A stretch of DNA of 5,009 nucleotides from REEB506 sp049317545 (GTDB lineage Bacteria; Pseudomonadota; Alphaproteobacteria; Caulobacterales; Aquidulcibacteraceae). Positions 1 to 5,009 of this stretch are shown here, one piece after another; the stretch's first letter is position 1; each line of letters starts with the position of its first letter. The DNA lies in assembly GCA_049317545.1 (NCBI GenBank), contig JBMOIB010000187.1, positions 1-5,009 of the forward strand, given 5' to 3'. Below the pieces are notes generated by a model that saw only the letters and a program-made list of their open reading frames with translations, had not been told where the DNA came from and made no database searches. A program made the position numbers and the translations under genes.

Positions 1-1053
1 TGGATCGAGACGCCGATCCTGCAGCCGACCGGGCTCTATCTTGAGCTCCTGGGCGAAGAGATCCGAGCCCGAGCGTTTACACTCGTAGGGGCGGACGGCG
101 CGGAACTGTGCCTGCGGCCGGACATGACCGCGCCCGTCGTGCGCGACGTGCTCGCCGCTCGTCCCAACACCGCAATCGCCGCCGCCTATGACGGGCTGGT
201 TTTTCGCCGCCAGACGCGGGCTTCGCAGCGCGAAACAGAGTTTCGCGTCATTGGCCTTGAGCGACTTTCGCCATCGCCTTTGTCGCCCGAGACCGAGGGC
301 GATCTGATCGCCGCTGCGATTGAGGCCGTGCGCGCCCTTGGGGTCGAGCCGCGCCTGAAGCTCGGCGACATGGCGCTGGCCAGAGCGCTGATCGCCGGCG
401 CGGGGCTTGCGCCGGCCTGGGAAGCGCGGCTGCATCGGGCATTTGCACGCACAGGCGACGCTACCGCCGTTCTGGGCGAGGCCGAAGCTGGACGCGGAGA
501 GGCCGGCGCCGTCGGCGAGGCCCTTGCCGCGCTCACACCCGAGCGCGCCGTCGGCGTCGTTGAAGCAATGCTCGCCCGCAGCGGCGCGGCGATGGTCGGC
601 GGCCGCACAGCCCAGGACGTTGCGCGTCGTCTGACGGAAAAGGCCGCGCTCGCGCGCGCCGATCGTCCGTCTTCGGAACAGGTCGCAGCCATTCGCGAGG
701 CGCTTGCAGTCGAGGCGGCGCCGGATGACGCTTTCGCCGCGCTGGCGCGGACCATGCCCGGCGCAGGTGCAGCCCTGGCGGCGGCATCGGCCCGCTGGCG
801 CACGCTCGCGGCGAGAGCGGGCGAGGTCGAGGCCGTCTTTTCCGCCGGGTTCGGTCGCGGACCGGCCTATTATGACGGGTTCGTCTTTGAGTTGGAGGCG
901 CCAGCGCTCGGCGAGCGCGCGAGCCTCGGCGGCGGCGGTCGATATGACGATCTCCTCCATCGCTTGGGCGGCGGCATCTATGGCGGATGGAGCGCCATGG
1001 GATTTTCGTTGCGGCCGAAGCGCCTCGCCGACGCTGCGGGAGCCCGCACATGA
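1..1053 (+). CDS. hisZ: ATP phosphoribosyltransferase regulatory subunit HisZ (5'-truncated by window edge)
   Basis: HisZ is a catalytically inactive paralogue of histidyl-tRNA synthetase. It binds HisG to form cytoplasmic ATP phosphoribosyltransferase and takes part in feedback inhibition by histidine. The frame is open from base 1, giving 350 visible residues. The first ATG, at 124, lies inside a conserved motif, so it is not the start; the real start is upstream of the window, and a few tens of residues are probably missing compared with typical alphaproteobacterial HisZ. Visible class II synthetase-like signatures are LRPDMTAPVVR (residues 38-48, motif 2-like), RGPAYYDGFVFE (286-297, matching the histidine-binding segment of HisRS) and GGGGRYDDLL (310-319), followed by SAMGFSL (331-337, motif 3-like region). 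There is no HisRS-type C-terminal anticodon-binding domain after this point, which separates it from hisS. The TGA stop overlaps the hisG start (ATGA), indicating translational coupling. The function is known from the family; the partial state is seen directly. Confidence 0.93.
   Translation, partial: WIETPILQPTGLYLELLGEEIRARAFTLVGADGAELCLRPDMTAPVVRDVLAARPNTAIAAAYDGLVFRRQTRASQRETEFRVIGLERLSPSPLSPETEGDLIAAAIEAVRALGVEPRLKLGDMALARALIAGAGLAPAWEARLHRAFARTGDATAVLGEAEAGRGEAGAVGEALAALTPERAVGVVEAMLARSGAAMVGGRTAQDVARRLTEKAALARADRPSSEQVAAIREALAVEAAPDDAFAALARTMPGAGAALAAASARWRTLAARAGEVEAVFSAGFGRGPAYYDGFVFELEAPALGERASLGGGGRYDDLLHRLGGGIYGGWSAMGFSLRPKRLADAAGART
1038..1042 (+). promoter_or_regulatory. Ribosome binding site of hisG
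   Basis: GGGAG lies inside the hisZ coding end, seven bases before the ATG at 1050. It supports that ATG over the in-frame ATG at 987, which would give a 67-base overlap with hisZ and add 21 residues before the conserved N-terminal LAIPSKGRL motif. Confidence 0.6.
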
Positions 1054-2012
1054 GCGCCCTTGTTCTCGCCATTCCCTCGAAGGGCCGGCTACAGGAGCAG
1101 GCCAGCGCCTATTTCGCCGACTGTGGGCTCGCAATCGAAACGGCCGGCGGCGCACGCGGCTATGCGGCGCGGATCGACGCCGTTCCTGACGTTGAAGTGC
1201 GCCTATTGTCCGCATCCGACATTGCGCGGGCGATCGTTGAAGGCGATGTGCACGTCGGCGTCACCGGCGAGGACGTGTTGCGCGAGGCCGCGTTCGGGTT
1301 CGATCCGCCAATTCTCGTCAAGGCGCTCGGCTTCGGGCGCGCCGACCTGGTCGTTGCGGCGCCGATGGCGTGGCTCGACGTCGAGACGATGGCCGATCTC
1401 GCCGACGTCTGCGCGGAGCATCGCGCGCGCACCGGCAAGCGGCTGCGGGTCGCGACGAAATACATCGCCCAGACGCGCGGCTTCTTCGAGGCCCACGGGA
1501 TCGACGATTACCGGATCGTCGAAAGCCTCGGCGCCACGGAAGGCGCGCCCGCCGCTGGCGCTGCCGAAATCATCGTCGACATCACCACGACTGGCGCGAC
1601 GCTCGTCGCCAATCATCTTGCGCCGCTCGCGGACGGATTGATCCTGAAGAGCCAGGCGCATCTGGCCGCTAGTCGCGCTGCGTCTTGGGGGCCGCCGGCG
1701 CTGGCCGCGTTTTCGCGCATCTTGGACGCGATCGAGGCCCGCAGCCGCGCAAAGAAGCTGCGGCTCGTGCGCGCCATGGTTAATCCGGAGCGTCGTGCGG
1801 TCGTTGAATCGGCGCTCGCAGCCCTTGGTTGCCGACCTGCAAATGCCGTCGATGGCGCGGCAGCCTGGTGGTGCCCGCGCGATTTGGCGTTCCAGGCTTG
1901 CGCGGAAATTCAGCAGGCCGGCGGTTCGGCGGGTGTTTTTGAGGCCGATTACATCTTCGAGCGCCCCAATGTGGCGTTCGATGCCTTTTCAGCATCGCTG
2001 AACGACGCTTGA
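1050..2012 (+). CDS. hisG: ATP phosphoribosyltransferase catalytic subunit HisG
   Basis: HisG condenses ATP with PRPP to phosphoribosyl-ATP, the committed step of histidine synthesis in the cytoplasm. The protein is 320 residues. HisG signatures in order are AIPSKGRLQEQ (residues 7-17), GVTGEDVLREA (70-80), RVATKYIAQTRGFFEAHGI (133-151) and the PRPP-binding loop DITTTGATL (177-185). The start at 1050 is chosen because it overlaps the hisZ stop as ATGA, has GGGAG seven bases upstream and puts the first conserved motif at the usual distance from the N-terminus. The length is odd for a HisZ partner: short-form HisG is around 210-230 residues, while this one carries roughly 80 more (about 236-320). 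That tail has an alternating strand/helix pattern reminiscent of the ACT-like regulatory domain of long-form HisG. From memory, related alphaproteobacterial HisG proteins of about 320-325 residues exist, so this is probably a lineage trait. hisZ upstream supports the assignment fully. Confidence 0.95.
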   Translation: MSALVLAIPSKGRLQEQASAYFADCGLAIETAGGARGYAARIDAVPDVEVRLLSASDIARAIVEGDVHVGVTGEDVLREAAFGFDPPILVKALGFGRADLVVAAPMAWLDVETMADLADVCAEHRARTGKRLRVATKYIAQTRGFFEAHGIDDYRIVESLGATEGAPAAGAAEIIVDITTTGATLVANHLAPLADGLILKSQAHLAASRAASWGPPALAAFSRILDAIEARSRAKKLRLVRAMVNPERRAVVESALAALGCRPANAVDGAAAWWCPRDLAFQACAEIQQAGGSAGVFEADYIFERPNVAFDAFSASLNDA

Positions 2013-2067
2013 CAGACTAGCTTCACACGCTTCACATTGCCGCCGAGCGTTGTTTAACGACGCCACC

Positions 2068-2099
2068 GGCGTTTCGGGGAGGAGACGCCCCTTTGCTTT
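2068..2099 (+). terminator. Candidate intrinsic terminator after hisG (proximal)
   Basis: GGCGTTTC (2068-2075) pairs with GAGACGCC (2082-2089) over eight base pairs in RNA, counting one G-U wobble, around a six-base loop. The run after it, CCTTTGCTTTC, is T-rich but interrupted. It sits 56 bases past the hisG stop. Hairpin and position fit termination of the his operon; the weak T-tract keeps this tentative. Confidence 0.4.
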
Positions 2100-2135
2100 C
2101 GCAGCCAAACGGCGCGACTGCACCACACACCGAGG

Positions 2136-2168
2136 CGGCCGCCGGGCAACCGGCGGCCGTACTTGTTT
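2136..2168 (+). terminator. Candidate intrinsic terminator after hisG (distal, GNRA-loop hairpin)
   Basis: CGGCCGCCGG (2136-2145) and CCGGCGGCCG (2150-2159) form a perfect 10-bp GC stem closed by a GCAA tetraloop (GNRA type). The sequence TACTTGTTT follows at 2160-2168. This is the strongest hairpin between hisG and the dehydrogenase gene. A terminator is the simplest reading; without a clean T-run it could instead be a structural element in an RNA leader. Confidence 0.45.
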
Positions 2169-2205
2169 CCGGCCGGCGCCGAACACTCCGACGCGTCGCA
2201 ATTGG

Positions 2206-2218
2206 TGACGCAGCGTCA
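2206..2218 (+). promoter_or_regulatory. Operator-like perfect dyad upstream of the alcohol dehydrogenase
   Basis: TGACGC-A-GCGTCA is a perfect inverted repeat with 6-bp arms and a single central base, about 85 bases before the dehydrogenase start. A second dyad sharing the GACG/CGTC half-sites, CGACGCGTCG, lies at 2189-2198, about 18-19 bp away centre to centre, close to two helical turns. Such symmetry is typical of sites for dimeric regulators, but no regulator gene is in view and the assignment is inference. Confidence 0.35.
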
Positions 2219-2232
2219 GGGGATGAATTTTC

Positions 2233-2281
2233 CGCGAGATCGCGTAAACAGGAGCAGTGCTCAGACCACGCGAGATCGTGG
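2233..2281 (+). promoter_or_regulatory. Direct repeat CGCGAGATCG with nested dyads upstream of the dehydrogenase
   Basis: CGCGAGATCG occurs twice, at 2233-2242 and 2269-2278, 36 bases apart. Each copy sits in its own short inverted repeat (CGCG-AGAT-CGCG at 2233-2244; CCACG-CGAGAT-CGTGG at 2266-2281). Exactly between them is another dyad, GAGCA-G-TGCTC (2252-2262). The block ends eight bases before the ribosome binding site, so it may act as DNA operators or as leader-RNA hairpins. Function is unproven. Confidence 0.3.
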
Positions 2282-2288
2282 CGTCGCC

Positions 2289-2295
2289 GGGAGGA
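2289..2295 (+). promoter_or_regulatory. Ribosome binding site of the alcohol dehydrogenase
   Basis: GGGAGGA ends five bases before the ATG at 2301. It decides the start: the frame is open upstream to a TTG at 2163, but only the ATG at 2301 has a strong Shine-Dalgarno and is followed directly by a signal peptide. Confidence 0.75.
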
Positions 2296-2300
2296 ACATC

Positions 2301-4442
2301 ATGAAACTCGTCCGCGGACTCGCGTTCGCCGCGATCCTGTCGCTTGCAGCCTGCAATCCGGCCGCCAATGCGCCCAAGCCCGGCGCGATCGATGCTACGC
2401 GCCTCACCGCCGCGGCCAATGAGCCGGGCCAGTGGATGAGCTACGGCCGCACGTATGACGAGCAACGCTTCAGCTCGCTCGACAAGATCAACGGCGCCAA
2501 TGTCGCCAAGCTCGGCCTCGCCTGGCACGCCGAATTCGACACGGACCGCGGCCAGCAGGCGACGCCCATCGTGGTCGACGGAACGCTCTACACCACGACC
2601 GCCTGGAGCAAGGTTTTCGCGTTCGACGCCAAGACCGGCGCAGCCAAGTGGAGCTACGATCCGCAGGTCGACGGCGCAACCGGCTTCAAGGCTTGCTGCG
2701 ATGTCGTCAATCGCGGTGTGGCCGTCTGGAACGGCAAGGTGTTCGTGGGCGCGCTCGACGGTCGCCTGATCGCCCTCGACGCCGCAACCGGCAAGGAAGC
2801 CTGGTCGGTCGTCACCGTTGACCAATCAAAGCCCTACACGATCACGGGGGCGCCGCGCGTCGTTAAAGGCAAGGTCATCATCGGCAACGGCGGCGCGGAA
2901 TATGGTGTGCGCGGCTACGTCAGCGCCTACGATTCCGAAACCGGCGCGCTCGCCTGGCGTTTCTACACGACGCCCAATCCGGAAGGTAAGCCGGACGGCG
3001 CGGCCTCCGATGCAGTCATGGCCGAGAAGGCCGGCGCCACATGGTCAGACGGCGCCTGGAAGAAGTCCGGCGGCGGCGGCACCGTCTGGGACGCCATGGC
3101 CTACGACCCGGAACTTAACACGCTCTACGTCGGCGTCGGCAACGGCTCGCCGTGGAACCATCGCGTGCGCTCAGGCGGCAAGGGCGACAATCTGTTCGTG
3201 TCGTCGATCCTGGCGCTCGACGCCGATACCGGCGCCTACAAATGGCACTACCAAACGACGCCGGGCGAAAGCTGGGACTACACCGCCACGCAGCACATCA
3301 TGCTCGCCGACCTGACGATCGACGGCAAGCCGCGCAAGGTGCTGATGCAGGCGCCGAAGAACGGCTTTTTCTATGTTCTGGATCGCACGGACGGGGCGCT
3401 GATCTCGGCGAAGAACTACGTGCCGATCACCTGGGCGAAGGGCGTCGATCTCGCCACCGGTCGGCCGATCGAGAATCCCGAAGCGCGGTATGCGAAGAGC
3501 CCCGCGCTTGTTTTTCCGGCGCCGTTCGGCGGACACAGCTGGCACCCGATGGCCTTCAACGCCAAAGAGGGCCTCGTCTATATCCCGGCGATGTCGGTGC
3601 CGTCCGTGTACGGCGACGACAAGAAGTTCGCCTATCGGGATGGCGCTTGGAACACCGGCACTGATTTCCTGCTCGCGGCGATCCCGGACGATGAAGCCCA
3701 GCGGGTCGCTATGAAATCGATGCTCAAGGGCATGCTGATCGCCTGGGATCCGGTCAAGCAGGAGGCGCGCTGGACGGTCGAGCATCCGTACTTCTGGAAC
3801 GCCGGCGTCTTGTCGACCGCAGGCGGGCTTGTCTTCCAGGGCGCGGCGGAAGGGAAGTTCCGCGCCTACGAAGCGGCCACGGGCAAAGAGCTTTGGTCAT
3901 ATGAAACCACGAATGGCGTAATCGCCGCGCCGTCGACGTACGAAATCGGCGGCGAGCAATTCGTAGCGATCATGGTGGGTTTCGGCGGCTCCGGCGCGGT
4001 GTCGACGGCTGGCGTCAACCCGGACCGTCCGCGTTTGCCGGGCAGGCTGTTGGTGTTCAAGCTCGGCGGCAAGGCCACTGCGCCAGCCTACGAAATCCCC
4101 GCCAAGGCGCCGATTGATCTCGCTGGCGTTTCTTCCAAGGGCGACGCCAAGTCCGGATTTGCGCTGTACATGAGCAATTGCGCCGTTTGCCATGGCCAGA
4201 ACGCTAGCGGCACGTATCTCCCCGATCTCCGCCGCTCGGAGATGGTCAAGGACGAGGGCGCGTTCAAAGCGGTCGTGATTGACGGCGCCCGCGCAGCCAA
4301 CGGCATGGTGAGCTTCGCCAAGTACCTTTCGCCTAAGCAGACCGAGGATGTGCGCGCCTATATCCTGACCCAGGCGAAGCGCCAGCAGGCGATCGATGAA
4401 GCCGCGGCGAAAGCGGGCGGCGGGCCAAAGGCCGGACGCTGA
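2301..4442 (+). CDS. PQQ-dependent quinohemoprotein alcohol dehydrogenase (methanol/ethanol dehydrogenase family), lipoprotein, C-terminal cytochrome c
   Basis: This 713-residue protein should oxidise alcohols in the periplasm with PQQ and pass electrons to its own heme c. Residues 1-18 form a lipoprotein signal peptide ending in the lipobox LAAC (Cys18), with Asn at +2, which favours outer-membrane sorting. The propeller spans about 40-590 and shows tryptophan-docking repeats of the type AxDxxTGxxxW ending at W117, W168, W219, W315 and W532, and a divergent one at W491. Active-site features by family comparison are the vicinal disulfide Cys132-Cys133 and Trp263 stacking on PQQ, metal ligands Glu200 and Asn281, catalytic Asp326 in SWDYTAT, and Lys353. 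Position 328 is Thr, not the extra Asp of lanthanide enzymes, so calcium is expected. The C-terminal domain (about 612-695) has CAVCH at 627-631 and a likely distal Met669. This matches type II (quinohemoprotein) dehydrogenases. Substrate cannot be read from sequence. No pqq or partner cytochrome genes are visible nearby. Confidence 0.93.
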   Translation: MKLVRGLAFAAILSLAACNPAANAPKPGAIDATRLTAAANEPGQWMSYGRTYDEQRFSSLDKINGANVAKLGLAWHAEFDTDRGQQATPIVVDGTLYTTTAWSKVFAFDAKTGAAKWSYDPQVDGATGFKACCDVVNRGVAVWNGKVFVGALDGRLIALDAATGKEAWSVVTVDQSKPYTITGAPRVVKGKVIIGNGGAEYGVRGYVSAYDSETGALAWRFYTTPNPEGKPDGAASDAVMAEKAGATWSDGAWKKSGGGGTVWDAMAYDPELNTLYVGVGNGSPWNHRVRSGGKGDNLFVSSILALDADTGAYKWHYQTTPGESWDYTATQHIMLADLTIDGKPRKVLMQAPKNGFFYVLDRTDGALISAKNYVPITWAKGVDLATGRPIENPEARYAKSPALVFPAPFGGHSWHPMAFNAKEGLVYIPAMSVPSVYGDDKKFAYRDGAWNTGTDFLLAAIPDDEAQRVAMKSMLKGMLIAWDPVKQEARWTVEHPYFWNAGVLSTAGGLVFQGAAEGKFRAYEAATGKELWSYETTNGVIAAPSTYEIGGEQFVAIMVGFGGSGAVSTAGVNPDRPRLPGRLLVFKLGGKATAPAYEIPAKAPIDLAGVSSKGDAKSGFALYMSNCAVCHGQNASGTYLPDLRRSEMVKDEGAFKAVVIDGARAANGMVSFAKYLSPKQTEDVRAYILTQAKRQQAIDEAAAKAGGGPKAGR

Positions 4443-4498
4443 ACCCGGCCGGGGCTGGACGTGTTGGCGGGCGTCAGGCCGGTGCGCTTCGGTTGATA

Positions 4499-4598
4499 CC
4501 CCTCTCCCAGCGGGGGAGGGTAGGGTGGGGGAGAAAAGCGCTGCGACGCTGGTCGTGCGATGTCTCCCCACCCCTTACCCCTCCCCGCTGGGGAGGGG
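4499..4598. repeat. Large imperfect inverted repeat (intergenic palindromic element)
   Basis: The 35-base arm at 4499-4533 is a near reverse complement of the 35-base arm at 4564-4598, separated by 30 bases. Each arm is itself a mini-palindrome: in the right arm CCCCTCCCC-GCT-GGGGAGGGG (4578-4598) is perfect, and the left arm has the imperfect counterpart around CAGCGGGGG. The composition (CCCCTCCCC, AGCGGGG, GGTGGGG) is that of dispersed intergenic repeats common in proteobacterial genomes. As RNA it would fold into one long hairpin or two small ones 56 bases after the dehydrogenase stop, so it may stabilise or end that transcript. Confidence 0.75.
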
Positions 4599-4623
4599 AA
4601 CTTGGTGGACGCTGCCTCTCGAG

Positions 4624-4716
4624 CGTCATCCCGGACGGCGCGTCAGCGCAGATCCAGGACGTCGTGGCGCGGCCTGAATGAGGTCCCCGCTCTCGCTGCG
4701 CTTGGCGGGGATGACG
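4624..4716. repeat. Second inverted-repeat element with CGTCATCCC ends
   Basis: The element is bounded by perfect 9-bp inverted ends, CGTCATCCC (4624-4632) and GGGATGACG (4708-4716), with looser complementarity further in. The right half contains a hairpin CCCCGC (4685-4690) / GCGGGG (4705-4710). It resembles the dispersed GTCATCCC...GGGATGAC palindromes seen in many alphaproteobacterial intergenic regions (recognised from memory). It differs in sequence from the C/G-tract repeat just upstream, so two repeat families lie side by side here. Confidence 0.65.
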
Positions 4717-4750
4717 AGGTGGGGGAGGCAGCGCGCGTTCCTGGGAATCC

Positions 4751-4758
4751 GCTATAAG
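4751..4758 (+). promoter_or_regulatory. Candidate -10 promoter element of the TonB-dependent receptor
   Basis: GCTATAAG matches seven of eight positions of the Caulobacter housekeeping -10 consensus GCTANAWC. It ends six bases before the ATG at 4765, so transcription would start at or next to the start codon and give a leaderless mRNA. No Shine-Dalgarno is present. No good TTGACG-like -35 is visible at the expected distance, which limits confidence. Confidence 0.45.
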
Positions 4759-4764
4759 CCAATC

Positions 4765-5009
4765 ATGCGTCACACCCTCCTGACCTTCGCCGCCGTTCTT
4801 GCGGCGGCGCCCGCCTTCGCCGCCGACGAGATCGTCGTCACCGCCGAACGCCGCGCCGTCGCCGCCTCCCGGGTGCCGAGCAATGCGGCCTCGCTCTCGG
4901 CGGCCGAGATCGCTGCGATTGGCGCCCAGGCGCCGAGCGAGGCGCTGAACCGCTTGCCGGGCGTCGCCATTCACCGCGGTTCGGGCATGGAGAGCCTGCC
5001 GGCGATCCG
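4765..5009 (+). CDS. TonB-dependent outer-membrane receptor (N-terminal fragment, 3'-truncated by window edge)
   Basis: TonB-dependent receptors import scarce ligands such as siderophores, vitamins or sugars across the outer membrane, powered by TonB-ExbB-ExbD. Only 81 complete codons are in the window. Residues 1-19 or 1-20 are a Sec signal peptide (short RH n-region, Ala/Leu-rich core, AFA before the predicted cleavage). The mature N-terminus begins ADEIVVTAERR, with the TonB-box-like EIVVTA at 22-27. The plug domain then starts: SEALNRLPGVAIHRGSG (58-74) is the conserved L-x-x-x-PGV region. The start at 4765 is chosen because the signal peptide begins there at once; there is no Shine-Dalgarno, and a -10-like box six bases upstream suggests a leaderless message. 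The ligand cannot be inferred from this fragment. The barrel, and whether the gene is intact, lie beyond the window. The gene is co-oriented with the PQQ dehydrogenase upstream but separated from it by about 320 bases of repeats. Confidence 0.88.
   Translation, partial: MRHTLLTFAAVLAAAPAFAADEIVVTAERRAVAASRVPSNAASLSAAEIAAIGAQAPSEALNRLPGVAIHRGSGMESLPAI

Larger units (their letters stand above)
4443..4764. other. Non-coding region with two repeat elements and a promoter-like box
   Basis: No credible gene lies here. A perfect palindrome CCCGGCCGGG (4444-4453) follows the dehydrogenase stop directly, without a T-run. Two inverted-repeat elements (4499-4598 and 4624-4716) fill most of the rest, and a -10-like box at 4751-4758 precedes the receptor gene. 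The open frames crossing it give the low-complexity Pro/Arg/Gly translations typical of such repeats. Confidence 0.8.

Noticed and set aside
186..803. 205-residue open frame on the minus strand inside hisZ
   Set aside because: It is antisense to a recognised gene, with Ala/Ser/Arg-rich translation typical of shadow frames in GC-rich DNA.
987..1049. Upstream in-frame ATG as the hisG start (341 residues)
   Set aside because: It would overlap hisZ by 67 bases and add 21 residues (including RRRCGSPH) unlike any HisG N-terminus; the ATGA overlap at 1050 with GGGAG upstream is far better.
2202..2230. Possible promoter TTGGTG / TGAATT upstream of the dehydrogenase
   Set aside because: Spacing is acceptable (16 bases) but the -10 matches the consensus at only three of six positions; too weak to list as a feature.
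2163..2300. TTG at 2163 as the dehydrogenase start (759 residues)
   Set aside because: The extra 46 residues are polar with no family similarity, and would bury the lipoprotein signal peptide; GGGAGGA precedes the ATG at 2301.
1989..2825. 278-residue open frame on the minus strand over the intergenic region and dehydrogenase start
   Set aside because: It lies opposite conserved propeller sequence, shows no recognisable domain and covers the sense ribosome binding site and hairpins; GC-rich shadow is the better explanation.
3897..4571. 224-residue open frame on the minus strand opposite the cytochrome c domain
   Set aside because: It is antisense to the CAVCH heme domain and begins inside a repeat element; its start reads the repeat.
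4499..4716. CRISPR array or insertion sequence in the repeat region
   Set aside because: The repeats are inverted and of two different types, not regularly spaced direct repeats with spacers, and no transposase or cas gene is visible.
4396..4974. Small open frames on both strands across the repeats (4396-4677 plus, 4474-4974 minus)
   Set aside because: Their translations (PLPAGEGRVGE, PHPTLPRWERG, TPYPSPLGRG) are the well-known spurious peptides of intergenic palindromes, and the minus frame overlaps the receptor signal peptide.
1..5009. tRNA, rRNA or riboswitch genes
   Set aside because: I saw no tRNA-like cloverleaf with TTCRANNC arm, no rRNA sequence and no recognisable riboswitch core on either strand.

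Overview
The window is GC-rich DNA in which every convincing gene reads on the + strand. The strong G/C bias at third codon positions, the hisZ-hisG gene pair, a Caulobacter-like -10 box (GCTATAAG) and two families of intergenic palindromic repeats point to an alphaproteobacterium. I favour Caulobacterales or Rhizobiales (Hyphomicrobiales) but cannot fix the genus from sequence alone.

Layout. (1) Positions 1-2012 hold the end of a histidine-biosynthesis operon: a 5'-truncated hisZ and a complete hisG, coupled by a 4-bp ATGA stop/start overlap. Together they make ATP phosphoribosyltransferase, the first and feedback-controlled step of histidine synthesis. (2) Positions 2013-2300 are an intergenic region with two terminator-like hairpins behind hisG, then a dense cluster of short dyads and a good ribosome binding site for the next gene. 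(3) Positions 2301-4442 encode a PQQ-dependent quinohemoprotein alcohol dehydrogenase: an eight-bladed propeller dehydrogenase fused to a C-terminal cytochrome c domain, with a lipoprotein signal peptide. (4) Positions 4443-4764 are non-coding and hold two different inverted-repeat elements followed by a promoter-like -10 box. (5) From 4765 to the window end is the N-terminus of a TonB-dependent outer-membrane receptor (signal peptide, TonB box, start of plug), cut by the window edge.

How they fit together. The histidine genes are a housekeeping unit that appears to end before 2200. The alcohol dehydrogenase would oxidise an alcohol (or related substrate) in the periplasm and pass electrons through its own heme c to the respiratory chain. 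The receptor could import a substrate or cofactor (PQQ itself is one possibility), but it sits behind repeats and its own promoter-like sequence, so cotranscription with the dehydrogenase is not shown. No PQQ-synthesis, partner cytochrome, mobile-element, CRISPR or RNA gene is visible.

I see no clearly novel biological system here. The points most worth a second look are the HisG C-terminal domain coexisting with HisZ, the dyad cluster before the dehydrogenase, its lipoprotein anchor, and the apparently leaderless receptor gene beside a PQQ enzyme.
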